Assembly (NCBI RefSeq): GCF_014854695.1
Contig: NZ_CP027557.1
Span: 2,976,001 to 3,040,000 of the forward strand
Length of the DNA stretch: 64,000 nucleotides
DNA from: Rhodococcus rhodochrous
GTDB taxonomy: Bacteria > Actinomycetota > Actinomycetes > Mycobacteriales > Mycobacteriaceae
Reading direction: 5' to 3'
Shown here: positions 18,547 through 51,062 of the stretch, in pieces
Numbering within the stretch: the first letter of the stretch is position 1
Layout of the letters: each line of letters begins with the position of its first letter
The notes under the pieces: model-generated
What the model was told of the DNA's origin: nothing
Seen by the model: only the letters and a program-made list of their open reading frames with translations
Databases searched by the model: none
Translations under genes and position numbers: made by a program

Positions 18547-20171
18547 CCGGCCGGCCCTTCGCGACGGTCACCGCGCGGGCGGTGCGTGTCGTCGCGCTGC
18601 GCGCGTTGCTCGCCGTCGTCGCGGGAGTGTTGCTATTCGCGTCGTTTCCGCCGCGTCCGCTGTGGTTCCTCGCCCCCGTCGGGATCGCGCTCCTGGTCGG
18701 TGTACTGACTGCAGTACCGATGCGGCGACGCGCCGGGTTCGGCTACGGCTATCTCGCCGGTCTCGGCTTCCTGGTGCCGCTGCTGCCCTGGATCGGCGTG
18801 TACGTCGGTCCGTTGCCGTGGTTGGCGCTCGCCGCCGCCGAGGCGGTCTTCGTCGGACTGTTCGGGGCGCTGGTGGTGCACCTGCGGTCGTTGCCGGTCG
18901 CGCCGTTGTGGATCGCGGCGGCGTGGAGCCTGACCGAATGGTTGCGTTCGAGCGTGCCGTTCGGCGGGTTCCCGTGGGGACGGCTGGCGTTCGGGCAACC
19001 CGACGGTGGGTTCGTCTCCCTCGCCGTGATCGGCGGCGCCCCGCTGGTGTCGTTCGCTGTGGCCGCGACCGGCGCCGGGCTCGCCGCCCTCGCTCTGACC
19101 GCCTCCCGCCGTCCCCGTCCGCCGCGGGCCTGGACGGTGCCGGTCGCGGTGACGCTGCTCGGGCCGCTGCTCGCTGCGGCGGCGTGGCCGCTGGTGCGCA
19201 CCACCACCGACGAGTCGTCGACGGTGACGGTCGCGGCGATCCAGGGCAGCGTGCCGCGCCTGGGCCTGGACTTCAACGCCCAGCGCAAGGCGGTGCTCGA
19301 CAACCACGTCGCCCGCACTCTCGCGCTCGCCGAGGACGTCGCCGCCGGACGGGCCCCGGCCCCCGAGGTGGTGATCTGGCCGGAGAACGCTTCCGATATC
19401 GATCCGCTGCGCAACGCCGATGCCGCCCGCGACATCTCCGCCGCGTCCGCCGCGATCGATGCGCCGATCCTCGTCGGGGCGGTGCTCGTCAACGGCGACC
19501 GCACCACCACCAATTCGGTGATCGTGTGGGACGCGCAGACCGGTCCGGGGGAGCGGCACGACAAGAAGATCATCCAGCCGTTCGGCGAATACCTGCCGTG
19601 GCGGTCGTTCTTCCGCCTGTTCTCCGAGTACGCCGACCGCGCCGGCCATTTCGTGCCCGGCGACGGCGACGGCATGGTCACCGCCGGCGGCATCGACATC
19701 GGGGTGGCGACCTGCTACGAGGTGGCCTTCGACCGGGCGTTCCGCGACTCGATCGCCGCCGGCGCGCAACTGCTGGCGGTGCCGACGAACAACGCCACCT
19801 TCGGCGACACCGAGATGACCTACCAGCAGCTGGCGATGTCGCGGGTGCGGGCCGTCGAGCACGGCCGGGCCGTGATCGTCGCGGCGACCAGCGGGGTCAG
19901 CGCGATCGTCGATCCGGACGGTCGGGTGCAGCAGAGCACACCGTTGTTCGTGCCCGATGCCCTGGTGGCGCAGGTGCCCGTGCGTGCAGACGTTACGCTG
20001 GCTAGTCGGCTCGGAGTGGCGCCGGAGCTTCTGCTCTGCGCCGCGGCCGTGGCCGCCACCGCTCTCGCCCTGGTGCGGGGACGGCGGGAGAAGGCCGGTG
20101 CGGCAGCTCGCACCAGCACCGGCGCAGCAGGAGCACCGGCCGGTGGCCGGTTCGACAAGGAGGACCTCTGA
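18543..20171 (+). CDS. lnt: Apolipoprotein N-acyltransferase
   Basis: 542 residues. The N-terminal half has about seven membrane spans; the C-terminal half is a nitrilase domain with the full catalytic triad Glu281 (VIWPENASD), Lys341 or 342 ([15 protein letters not shown]) and Cys391 ([10 protein letters not shown]). It transfers a third acyl chain to the N-terminal cysteine of lipoproteins at the outer face of the plasma membrane. GTG 18543 overlaps the preceding stop (GTGA). In M. tuberculosis this activity is the N-terminal part of the fused Ppm1 protein; here it is a separate gene followed by ppm1 in a TGATG overlap. Confidence 0.94.
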   Translation: MTGRPFATVTARAVRVVALRALLAVVAGVLLFASFPPRPLWFLAPVGIALLVGVLTAVPMRRRAGFGYGYLAGLGFLVPLLPWIGVYVGPLPWLALAAAEAVFVGLFGALVVHLRSLPVAPLWIAAAWSLTEWLRSSVPFGGFPWGRLAFGQPDGGFVSLAVIGGAPLVSFAVAATGAGLAALALTASRRPRPPRAWTVPVAVTLLGPLLAAAAWPLVRTTTDESSTVTVAAIQGSVPRLGLDFNAQRKAVLDNHVARTLALAEDVAAGRAPAPEVVIWPENASDIDPLRNADAARDISAASAAIDAPILVGAVLVNGDRTTTNSVIVWDAQTGPGERHDKKIIQPFGEYLPWRSFFRLFSEYADRAGHFVPGDGDGMVTAGGIDIGVATCYEVAFDRAFRDSIAAGAQLLAVPTNNATFGDTEMTYQQLAMSRVRAVEHGRAVIVAATSGVSAIVDPDGRVQQSTPLFVPDALVAQVPVRADVTLASRLGVAPELLLCAAAVAATALALVRGRREKAGAAARTSTGAAGAPAGGRFDKEDL

Positions 20172-20947
20172 TGGCAGCGGCGACGCCGGCCGGGAACGAC
20201 AGCGCACCCAGCGCCCGCACCCTGGTGATCATTCCGACCTACAACGAGCGGGAGAACCTCGGTCGGATCATCACCCGGCTGCACGCTGCGCTGCCGCACA
20301 CCCATGTCCTCGTCGTCGACGATGGCAGCCCCGACGGCACCGGCGACCTCGCCGACGACCTCGCCGCCGCCGACGAGCGCATCGCGGTGCTGCACCGCAC
20401 CGAGAAGAACGGTCTGGGCGCCGCCTACATCGCCGGTTTCCGGTGGGGTCTGGCGCACGACTACACGGTGCTCGTGGAGATGGACGCCGACGGCAGCCAC
20501 GCCCCCGAGCAGCTGCACCTGCTGCTCGAGAAGGTCGACGCCGGTGCCGATCTGGTGCTCGGCTCCCGTTACGTGCCCGGCGGCACGGTGGTGAACTGGC
20601 CGTGGCACCGCGAGGTGCTCTCCCGCGGTGGCAACATCTACTCCCGGCTCGCGCTGGGGGTGTCGATCCAGGACATCACCGGCGGCTACCGCGCCTACCG
20701 CCGCGAGGTGCTCGAGAAGCTCGACCTCGACGCGATCGCCTCGCACGGCTACTGCTTCCAGGTCGATCTGGCGTGGCGCACCCTGCAGGCCGGGTTCACC
20801 GTCGCCGAGGTGCCCATCACGTTCACCGAACGGGAGATCGGCGAGTCGAAGATGAACGGCAACATCGTGCAGGAGGCCCTCGTCCGGGTCACCGTGTGGG
20901 GGCTGCGCAGCCGCCTCGCGCGCCTGCGGGCACTGCTCGGCCGCTGA
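20171..20947 (+). CDS. ppm1: Polyprenol monophosphomannose synthase (Ppm1 catalytic domain)
   Basis: 258-residue GT2 glycosyltransferase: [13 protein letters not shown], the first Asp site [10 protein letters not shown], the catalytic [13 protein letters not shown] and [14 protein letters not shown]. It makes polyprenyl-phosphate-mannose from GDP-mannose, the donor for lipomannan, lipoarabinomannan and protein mannosylation. No membrane domain is present, so it should work with the upstream Lnt membrane part, as shown for split systems in other actinomycetes. The ATG shares a base with the lnt stop (TGATG). Ten bases separate its end from the convergent aurF-like gene. Confidence 0.94.
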   Translation: MAAATPAGNDSAPSARTLVIIPTYNERENLGRIITRLHAALPHTHVLVVDDGSPDGTGDLADDLAAADERIAVLHRTEKNGLGAAYIAGFRWGLAHDYTVLVEMDADGSHAPEQLHLLLEKVDAGADLVLGSRYVPGGTVVNWPWHREVLSRGGNIYSRLALGVSIQDITGGYRAYRREVLEKLDLDAIASHGYCFQVDLAWRTLQAGFTVAEVPITFTEREIGESKMNGNIVQEALVRVTVWGLRSRLARLRALLGR

Positions 20948-20957
20948 ACCTGATGCC

Positions 20958-21953
20958 CTAGGCGCTGCGCGGCCACGGCCAGCGGGCGTCGAGTTCGTCC
21001 CCGAGCCCCAGGCCCGCACACAGCCGGCGGATGGCGCTGCAGTCCTGCACCACCGGCCGGCCCTCGGTCACGGCGATGGTGTCGGCGACCAGCTCGTCGC
21101 CGCCGGGGATGTTCTCGTGCGCGATGATCGCCGCCCAGGTGGAGGTGTCGGCGCCGGTGAACGCCGCGACCGCGGTACCGAGCGCGTCGAGTAGCCGCAC
21201 CCGATCGGTGTCGTCGAGTTCGGTGAGCACCGCAGTGAGCAGCCCACCCGCGAGGGAGGCGTGGCACAGCTCGTCGCGGCGGTGCACCGCCACCGTCGCG
21301 CGGTTGACCGGTTGCAGCTCCGGGTCGGTGGTGAGCAACGCCAGATAGGCGCTGATCGAAGTCTCCGCGACGGTGGTGAACGCCAGCTGCACCAACGCCG
21401 CGTCCCGCGGGGTCTCGGCGTGCGCGACCGCGGCGCGATGCTCGCGCACGGTCGGGCACGGCGGCAGCACCGACTCCTTCAGCGCCCAGCCGCGGCGGCG
21501 GCGGGTGAGCACGTTGGCCTGCTGGTGCATGAGGGTGTGGTACTGCTCGTCGACCATCGCCTGGAGCACCCCGGTGACCACCGTGTCGGACGGGCCGATA
21601 CCGAAGGCGTCCTCGGTGATCAACGCGAAGCCGGGGTTGACGACGTGCTGTTCGATGTCGACGACGCTCTTGTTGTAGGCGATCCACGCCCAGGCCCGCA
21701 GCCGCGCCTGCTGTTGTTCGTCGAGCGCGAGATAACGCGGATGTTCGGCGAAGGGCAGCATCTGCTCGGGATAGTCGGCGCGGTCCGCCTCGAACAGCGC
21801 GTCGAGGTCGACCTCGGGTTTCTTGACGGCGGCGCGGCGCGGCCACGAGCGGGTCAGCCCGGCGATCACCGCGCTCTCCGCCGGATCGGACGGATCGTAT
21901 TGCGGGAGTTCCGGCGCGCGCAGCTGCGGGCCGGGGATATCGGACTTGCTCAT
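20958..21953 (-). CDS. AurF/CmlI-like diiron N-oxygenase (arylamine to nitro)
   Basis: 331 residues. All seven iron ligands known from AurF are present at almost identical numbering: Glu101 (VVDIEQHV), Glu136 and His139 (VDEQYHTL), Glu197 (VAETSIS), and His224, Glu228 and His231 (HRRDELCH). AurF converts p-aminobenzoate to p-nitrobenzoate, and CmlI oxidises the arylamine of chloramphenicol. It is the last gene of the pap operon: its ATG overlaps the papC stop (ATGA), and GAAAGGAG lies upstream. Together with papABC it should act on a para-amino aromatic derived from 4-aminophenylalanine or p-aminobenzoate. The exact substrate is inferred, not shown. Confidence 0.85.
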   Translation of the reverse strand: MSKSDIPGPQLRAPELPQYDPSDPAESAVIAGLTRSWPRRAAVKKPEVDLDALFEADRADYPEQMLPFAEHPRYLALDEQQQARLRAWAWIAYNKSVVDIEQHVVNPGFALITEDAFGIGPSDTVVTGVLQAMVDEQYHTLMHQQANVLTRRRRGWALKESVLPPCPTVREHRAAVAHAETPRDAALVQLAFTTVAETSISAYLALLTTDPELQPVNRATVAVHRRDELCHASLAGGLLTAVLTELDDTDRVRLLDALGTAVAAFTGADTSTWAAIIAHENIPGGDELVADTIAVTEGRPVVQDCSAIRRLCAGLGLGDELDARWPWPRSA

Positions 21954-22860
21954 GTCCGGCTCCTTTCCTCGCGGGAACCGCCGACCGCACCCGGATCGCG
22001 GGGCAGCGCCGCGAACAGCTGCGCACACAGCTGCGCGGCGGCGGGTTGCCCGTCGCCGAGCGCGGCGCGGGCCCGGTCGAGCAGCGCCGCGAAGTCGGGC
22101 AGCGCGTCGGTGGCGGCGTCGAGATCGGCGACCGCCTCGGCGAGGGCGCGGCGGGCGGTGGCGGCGTACGGGTTGGTGAGCTGGATGTCGTGGTAGACCT
22201 CGGCGGTGCCACCGGAGACGCGGGCGAGCAGCGCCCGCAGCACGGTGTGCGGCGGCGCGGCGACCTGCGCGGCAACGTCCGGCACGTCGAGCCGGTCGAG
22301 GGCGATACCGAACGCGAGGATCGCGGCGTGGGTGAGTACCTGCACGGCGGCGGTGATGCGGTCGTGCTCGTCGGCGGTCGTGTCGACCACGGTGGCGCCC
22401 CAGTTGCGCAGCGCCGCAACGAACTCGGCCACCACCGGTGCGTCGTGGTGGCGCACCGTCAGCACGGGCCGGCCGGGCAACCCGAGGTCGGGGGCGAACA
22501 TCGGGTTGATGCCCAGCGCCGGGGCACCGGGCCGGTAGGTGTGCAGCGCCGCGGCGATCGGGGTCTTCACCGACAGGGTCTCCACCAGCAGGGCGTGCGG
22601 GGGCAGTAGCCGCGCGAGCACCGGCAGGGCGGCACCGGCGACGACGTCGGGGACGGCGAGGACCACGATGTCGGCGCCGTCGAGTGCCGCGGCGAGACGG
22701 GTGTCGGGGGCGGTCAGATCGGCGCGCAGCATTCCGGGGGCGGCCGGGTCGGCGGCCGGGTCGACGACGAGCACCGGACGGCCGGCCTCGCGCAGCGCGG
22801 CGGTGAGCAGGGCACCGACGGCGCCGCATCCGCCGGCGACGACCACCCGGCCGGGCGTGG

Positions 22861-22864
<4 letters not shown>
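21950..22864 (-). CDS. papC: PapC-like 4-amino-4-deoxyprephenate dehydrogenase
   Basis: 304 residues, prephenate-dehydrogenase family. The Rossmann motif is VVVAGGCGAVGALL, followed by VVLAVPDVV, VETLSVKTPIAAAL, INPMFAPDLGLPGRPVL, AAVQVLTHAAILAFG and VYHDIQLTNPYA. The usual TyrA HPMFGPD reads NPMFAPD here. It would oxidatively decarboxylate 4-amino-4-deoxyprephenate to 4-aminophenylpyruvate. GTG 22864 overlaps the papA stop (GTGA) and its own stop overlaps the aurF-like ATG. A plain TyrA for tyrosine cannot be excluded from sequence alone, but the papA-papB context and tight coupling argue for the amino pathway. Confidence 0.82.
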
Positions 22865-25032
<2,168 letters not shown>

Positions 25033-25040
25033 GACGGGCC

Positions 25041-25421
25041 TCAGTTCGTGCCGTCGCCGCGGCGACCGGAGCCGACCCGGTCTGCGGCGTCGTCGCCGGA
25101 GACGATGCGGTCCTCGACCCGGCAGGCCTCGTCGATGAGCAGGGTGTACAGCGAGCGCACGAAGTCGCCGGACAGGCCGTGCCGGTGCGCGTAGTCCTGG
25201 GCGCGGCGGTGCACGACCTCCATGCGGCCGGGTTGCATGACGTCGAGGCCGTGGCGTTGCTTGAGTTCGGCGACGCGTCCGCACACCTCGAGTCGGGCGC
25301 GGACCCCGTCGAGCAGGGCCCGGTCGATGTCGTCGAGTTCGGCGCGCAGATCGGCCAGTTCGGCGGCGGCCCGGGTCGGCGGTGCGTCCGCCGCAGTGTG
25401 GTGACGGTCGGTCACGGACAC
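25041..25421 (-). CDS. papB: PapB-like 4-amino-4-deoxychorismate mutase (AroQ fold)
   Basis: 126 residues, all-helical chorismate mutase fold: LADLRAELDDIDRALLDGVRARLEVCGRVAELK, then the segment DVMQPGRMEVVHRRAQDYA, typical of PapB/CmlD-type mutases, and FVRSLYTLLIDEACRVEDRIV. It should convert 4-amino-4-deoxychorismate to 4-amino-4-deoxyprephenate. First gene of the operon. AAGGGGGT stands just before GTG 25421; GTG 25415 is an alternative start. A 260-base region with palindromic repeats separates it from rbpA, which is transcribed in the same direction but closed by its own terminator. Confidence 0.84.
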   Translation of the reverse strand: MSVTDRHHTAADAPPTRAAAELADLRAELDDIDRALLDGVRARLEVCGRVAELKQRHGLDVMQPGRMEVVHRRAQDYAHRHGLSGDFVRSLYTLLIDEACRVEDRIVSGDDAADRVGSGRRGDGTN

Positions 25422-25474
25422 TCACCCCCTTGCAAGCGACCCGCCGGAACACCGGCGCGAAGGTCGTGGATCGA

Positions 25475-25518
25475 GCGTGCCGATCATGATCGATCGGCGT
25501 GCGATCATGATTGCACGC
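25475..25518. promoter_or_regulatory. Repeated palindromic operator-like element upstream of the pap operon
   Basis: The perfect palindrome ATCATGAT occurs twice, at 25483-25490 and 25504-25511, 21 bases apart (two helical turns). Each copy is preceded by GCGTGC (25475-25480 and 25497-25502). The right copy extends to a 22-base inverted repeat: GCGTGC + G + ATCATGAT + T + GCACGC (25497-25518), with one mismatched pair. It lies 54-97 bases before the papB GTG. Likely a repressor site; the regulator is not identified. Confidence 0.55.
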
Positions 25519-25620
25519 ACCGTCCGGCCGATACCGACGATTGATCGATTCGTGGCGGGGCCGCAACCGAATTCGCGGAACCACCGTCCCGTCGGGAGGG
25601 CGTCGTCGGGTCCGTAACGG

Positions 25621-25658
25621 CGTGTGCCGCCCCGGATGATCGTCCGGGGCGGCACACG
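25621..25658. terminator. rbpA terminator hairpin
   Basis: Perfect 15-base arms CGTGTGCCGCCCCGG and CCGGGGCGGCACACG around an eight-base loop, 23 bases after the rbpA stop. It separates rbpA from the pap operon downstream on the same strand. Confidence 0.8.
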
Positions 25659-25680
25659 TGCGAGTTTCGGCGGCGGGGTG

Positions 25681-26019
25681 TCAGGCGCCGCGGCGCTTGG
25701 CCTTGAGCAGGTCCAGGCGCTCCTTGAGCAGGTCCTCGAGTTCCTCGATGGAGCGACGCTCGAGCAGCATGTCCCAGTGGGTGCGCGGCGGCTTGACCTT
25801 CTTCGGCTCCGGTGCGGCGCCCTCGACGAGGGTGCCCTCGAGACCGTTCTTGCAGATCCAGGTGCCGGGGATCTCCGCGTCGTCCGCGAACGGCACGTCG
25901 TATTCCTCGCCGTTGTCGCAGCGGTAGCGCGCGATTCGCCGCGGCGCCAGATCGTGGTCGCGGTCGGTTTCGTAGCTCACCGCCCCGAGTCGGCTGCCTC
26001 GCAGTACACGATCTGCCAT
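25681..26019 (-). CDS. rbpA: RNA polymerase-binding protein RbpA
   Basis: 112 residues, the family length. Start MADRVLRGSRLGAVSYETDRDHDLAPRR, then the zinc-binding-type core RYRCDNGEEYDVPF...TWICKNG and the C-terminal sigma-interacting part PPRTHWDMLLERRSIEELEDLLKERL. RbpA binds RNA polymerase and group 1/2 sigma factors and stabilises open complexes; it affects rifampicin tolerance. AAGGAAGG upstream fixes ATG 26019; the longer open frame to 26070 has no such site. A sigma-R/H-type promoter lies about 80 bases upstream. The place beside an Rv2049c-like gene matches M. tuberculosis Rv2050. Confidence 0.95.
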   Translation of the reverse strand: MADRVLRGSRLGAVSYETDRDHDLAPRRIARYRCDNGEEYDVPFADDAEIPGTWICKNGLEGTLVEGAAPEPKKVKPPRTHWDMLLERRSIEELEDLLKERLDLLKAKRRGA

Positions 26020-26097
26020 GGTGGTGTCCTTCCTTGTGTGCTCCGCCCGGGTGACGATGCCGTGCGGCATCGACGCCGAGCTCGACGTCCACTGTGC

Positions 26098-26126
26098 TCA
26101 ACGTCGGCGGAGCCGATTCCGTTCCC
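26098..26126 (-). promoter_or_regulatory. Sigma-R/SigH/SigE-type stress promoter of rbpA
   Basis: On the minus strand GGGAAC (26126-26121), an 18-base spacer, then GTTG (26102-26099). This matches the GGGAAY-N17/18-CGTT class used by thiol-stress ECF sigma factors. Streptomyces rbpA is a known sigma-R target. The leader would be about 75 bases. Confidence 0.55.
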
Positions 26127-26246
26127 GCGGCCCACCGAGGAGCCGAAGGGCAAGTCTACCGACCCGCCGCACCGCCACGTGCACGGTGCCCGCACCGGCC
26201 GCGCCTCCGGTGTTCCCGCCGCCCCGCCGGGGGTGCGGGCGGGCAG

Positions 26247-26252
26247 TACAGT
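26247..26252 (+). promoter_or_regulatory. -10 box of a leaderless transcript (Rv2049c-like gene)
   Basis: TACAGT followed by seven bases and then GTG 26260. This spacing suggests transcription begins at the start codon and selects GTG 26260 over GTG 26251. Confidence 0.45.
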
Positions 26253-26259
26253 GACGCTC

Positions 26260-26592
26260 GTGACCGGACGTGACACGCGAGCGAGCACGTGCCTGTGGTG
26301 CGGGCGCCCGGTACCGGAGATCGGCACCGGCCGGCGACGCCGGTACTGCCGCCAGTCGTGCCGGCAGCGCGCCTACGAGCAGCGCAGCAGCGCCCGCCGC
26401 GCCGGCCTGCCCGAGGATTCCGTGGTGCTCACCGCCGCCGAGGTCGAGGCGCTCGCCGACCGCGCCTTCCGGGTGCGCTGCGCCGCCGAGGACGTCGCCA
26501 CCGCGGTCGCCGAGGGCGCCGCGGCCGACGAGCTGACCGCCCTGTGTACGGAGCTGCTCGAGCTGGCCCGCGACGCCGAACGACTGCGCTGA
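26260..26592 (+). CDS. Small zinc-ribbon-like protein (Rv2049c-like)
   Basis: 110 residues. The N-terminus carries a likely zinc site, Cys11-x2-Cys14 (TCLWCGRPVP) and Cys30-x3-Cys34 (RRYCRQSCRQ), rich in Arg. The C-terminal half is an Ala/Glu-rich helical region that may form a coiled coil. Function unknown. It stands divergent from rbpA as Rv2049c does in M. tuberculosis, which supports that it is real. Nucleic-acid binding would fit the Arg-rich zinc knuckle but is only a guess. Confidence 0.78.
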   Translation: MTGRDTRASTCLWCGRPVPEIGTGRRRRYCRQSCRQRAYEQRSSARRAGLPEDSVVLTAAEVEALADRAFRVRCAAEDVATAVAEGAAADELTALCTELLELARDAERLR

Positions 26593-26597
26593 TTACC

Positions 26598-26626
26598 CCC
26601 GATCGGGCCGACGGCACCCGGTCGGG
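26598..26626. terminator. Terminator between convergent genes
   Basis: CCCGATCGGG (26598-26607) and CCCGGTCGGG (26617-26626) pair with one G-U wobble across a nine-base loop. It lies between the zinc-ribbon gene and the convergent secreted-protein gene. Confidence 0.5.
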
Positions 26627-26635
26627 AGCACAGGC

Positions 26636-27223
26636 TCAGGCGAAGAAACCACCCATGGTGTAGACGACCTGGCAGAACGCGCCGTTGGCGTACTGCAGCG
26701 AGCCGAACAGCGCGCCGAGCACCGCGCCGGGACCACTGTCGATCACCGCGGACTGCAGCCCGCCGCCGTTGTTGTCGAGGGTGGCGACCCCGGCCCGGAT
26801 GTTCTCCATGTTGATCCACACGAACTTCAGATCCGAGGCGGTCACCGGCGCGCCGGCGGTGGGTTCGACGAACACCTCGATCGAACCGAACGGCACCTGG
26901 CCGTGCGGGCCGGGATGCACCCAGGCGGTGGTCATCGCGAACGGCACGACACCGCCGCCGCAGCCCGGACCGACGGTGGGTGCGGGCGCCGAGAACGGCT
27001 GCGGGATGTTCTTCGGTGGCGGCGCGAACGGATTCGCCGAGCCGGACTCGGCGACGAGCCGCTCGAGCGCGGCGAGGGTCTCGGGGGAGTCGGCGACTTC
27101 CGCGCGCAACTGGTCGAGCGGCACCCCCGGCGGAGCGGTGTCGGCGGCGGCCTGGGCGGGGACCGCGAGCAGGGCGGCGGCGAGCAGAGCGGTGACGAGC
27201 GGGGCGGATCGGCGACGCAACAT
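26636..27223 (-). CDS. Secreted protein of unknown function
   Basis: 195 residues with a clear Sec signal peptide: MLRRRSAPLVTALLAAALLAVPAQAAADT, cleavage probably after AQA or AAA. The mature part has a helical segment (DQLRAEVADSPETLAALERLVAES), a Pro-rich linker (FAPPPKNIPQPFSAPAPTVGP) and a globular end with two cysteines (GPGCGGG and AFCQVV) that may pair. GAAGGAG eight bases upstream fixes ATG 27223; the open frame reaching 27634 has no signal or ribosome site. No family recognised. It is divergent from the peptide synthetase across a long gap. Confidence 0.82.
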   Translation of the reverse strand: MLRRRSAPLVTALLAAALLAVPAQAAADTAPPGVPLDQLRAEVADSPETLAALERLVAESGSANPFAPPPKNIPQPFSAPAPTVGPGCGGGVVPFAMTTAWVHPGPHGQVPFGSIEVFVEPTAGAPVTASDLKFVWINMENIRAGVATLDNNGGGLQSAVIDSGPGAVLGALFGSLQYANGAFCQVVYTMGGFFA

Positions 27224-27764
27224 CTCGGGCTCCTTCGAATCGGGTCGAGCAGGCGGGACGAGACGATCCGGTCGCGATCCGGTCACGCACCGGTCGCGGC
27301 ACGGAGGCACGAAGGTGACGGCCGCTTCGAGAATAAGGACACCTATCCGGTTTCGGAGCGTTTCCGGCGAGCCCGATCCTGCTTCGACGCCGACCTCATT
27401 CGTCACTCCGGTCACGAACAGGGCATTCCTCCCGGCCGTCGGGAAAACGTTATCGAAACGCGACTGATCCCCTGCGGGGGAACGATTTCCGAGGTCACCC
27501 GCGGTGCCGCACCGGTCCTGCCGCGGCACGGGCACGACCTCCGGAGCGCATCGGCCGGTGGTGGTGCGGTCGTCGCCGCAATCCGGTCGTACCGGTCGCA
27601 CAGGTGGTCTAGCTTGTTGTGTGGTCCCGGTCACACGGGATCACACGATCGAACGGGGGTCCGATCGCGGCGCCGCACGCCCAGCGGCACCGGGGTCGGC
27701 CCCTGCACGCGATGTCGGGGGACACACGCCGATCACGGCCAACAACATCGCTTTCGGAGGGGAC
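27224..27764. other. 541-base intergenic region upstream of the peptide synthetase
   Basis: No gene is supported here. It lies between two divergent genes and should hold both promoters. Visible items are a CCGGTCG-ta-CCGGTCG direct repeat near 27585-27600, a TAGCTT hexamer at 27610-27615 that could be a -10, and the inverted repeat at 27619-27646. The part nearest the secreted-protein gene is less GC-rich. TCGGAGGGG directly precedes the synthetase ATG. Confidence 0.6.
27619..27646. promoter_or_regulatory. 28-base inverted repeat before the peptide synthetase
   Basis: GTGTG-g-TCCCG (27619-27629), a six-base loop, then CGGGA-t-CACAC (27636-27646): ten paired bases with one mismatch. It starts a few bases after a possible -10 (TAGCTT 27610-27615), so it may be an operator at the transcription start or a leader hairpin. 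118 bases before the ATG. Confidence 0.45.
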
Positions 27765-49805
<22,041 letters not shown>

Positions 49806-49812
49806 CCCACGT

Positions 49813-49841
49813 CATGCACGCAATGCATGATCCGAGATGCA
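49813..49841. promoter_or_regulatory. Overlapping dyads upstream of the P450 operon (possible LysR-type site)
   Basis: CATGC-N7-GCATG (49813-49829) overlaps TGCAT-N8-ATGCA (49824-49841), in an AT-richer stretch that also holds TTGGATTAAT. This lies 46-74 bases before the P450 ATG. A LysR-type regulator is encoded by the last gene of the same operon. Confidence 0.4.
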
Positions 49842-49886
49842 CATTATGAGTTGGATTAATTTTCGGGGGGGCGATTCACTGAGGGC

Positions 49887-51062
49887 ATGACCAGCAGCCC
49901 TCCCACCGCCGACGTCGACCTGTTCGCCGACGACGTCCTCGTCGACCCCTACCCGACCTTCGCGCAACTGCGCGAACTCGGACCCGTGGTGTACCTGCCG
50001 CACCACGACGTCTACGCCCTGACCCGCTACGACGTCATCCGCGGCGCCCTCGCGGACACCGCGACGTTCTCCTCCCGTGCCATCGCCTTCAACCCCGCCG
50101 CCAACGACGCCCTCCAGGGCACCTCCCTGGCCTCGGACCCGCCCGTCCACACCGAGCTGCGCGCCACCCTCACCGAGAATCTCTCGCCGCGGGCGCTGCG
50201 CGGACTCAAGATCACCATCGAGACCAAGGCCGACACGCTCGTCGCCGACCTCGTCGCCACGGGCTCCTTCGAGGCGATCGACGCGCTCGCCCGCGCCTTC
50301 CCGCTCGAGGTCGTCGCCGACCTCATCGGCTTCACCGGCGAGGTACGCGCGAACATGCTGCGCTGGGGGCAGGCCGCCATGGAGGTCCTCGGCCCGATGA
50401 ACCAGCGCACCGCCGAGAACTTCCCCATCGCCGGGGAGCTCTACGCGTGGTGCTCGCAGGTGCAGGCCGAGGATCTGACCCCCGGCTCGGTCGGGCGCGG
50501 CATCTTCGACGCCGAGGCGCGCGGCGCCATCCCCACCGGCAGCGCCGGGCACATCATCCACCAGTACCTCGGGGCCGGGGTGGACACCACCATCGCCTCG
50601 ATCGGCAACCTGATCGCGCTGTTCGCGGCGTTCCCCGACCAATTCGATCTCGTGCGCGCCGATCCGACGCTGGTGCCGTCCGCCTTCGCGGAGGTGCTGC
50701 GCTACTGGGCGCCGCTGCACGCCTGGGGCCGCGCGGTCACCCGCGACGTCGAGATCGACGGCTACCTGATCCCCGGCGGGTCGCAGGCAGCGGTGCTGCT
50801 CGGCTCCGGCAACCGCGACCCGCGGCACTACGACGACCCGGATGCCTTCCGGGTGGCCCGCAACCCGGTCGATCACCTGTCCTTCGGCTACGGCCCGCAC
50901 GGCTGCGCCGGGCAGGGCCTGGCCCGCCTCGAGGCGCACGCGATCATCGCCGCCCTGGCCCGGCACGCGCGCCGCTTCGTCGCCGCCGACCCGATCCGGG
51001 TGCCCAGCAACACCACCCGTTCCATCGACGCCCTCGAGATCCTGGAGGTTGTGCCCGCATGA
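49887..51062 (+). CDS. Cytochrome P450, CYP199A-like
   Basis: 391 residues, soluble bacterial class I P450. I-helix oxygen-binding motif GAGVDTT (about 229-235), ExxR in FAEVLRYWAP, heme loop FGYGPHGCAGQG with the axial Cys about residue 340. It resembles CYP199A enzymes that O-demethylate para-substituted benzoates. Its stop overlaps the ferredoxin start (ATGA), so it has its own redox chain. It begins 82 bases after the peptide synthetase, so a tailoring role is possible; the aromatic-acid-type family and adjacent LysR gene fit catabolism better. Undecided. Confidence 0.9.
   Translation: MTSSPPTADVDLFADDVLVDPYPTFAQLRELGPVVYLPHHDVYALTRYDVIRGALADTATFSSRAIAFNPAANDALQGTSLASDPPVHTELRATLTENLSPRALRGLKITIETKADTLVADLVATGSFEAIDALARAFPLEVVADLIGFTGEVRANMLRWGQAAMEVLGPMNQRTAENFPIAGELYAWCSQVQAEDLTPGSVGRGIFDAEARGAIPTGSAGHIIHQYLGAGVDTTIASIGNLIALFAAFPDQFDLVRADPTLVPSAFAEVLRYWAPLHAWGRAVTRDVEIDGYLIPGGSQAAVLLGSGNRDPRHYDDPDAFRVARNPVDHLSFGYGPHGCAGQGLARLEAHAIIAALARHARRFVAADPIRVPSNTTRSIDALEILEVVPA

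Noticed and set aside
26636..27634. Extension of the secreted-protein gene to 332 codons
   Set aside because: The extra N-terminal 137 codons have no signal peptide or domain, and a good ribosome site precedes ATG 27223, which opens a classical signal peptide.
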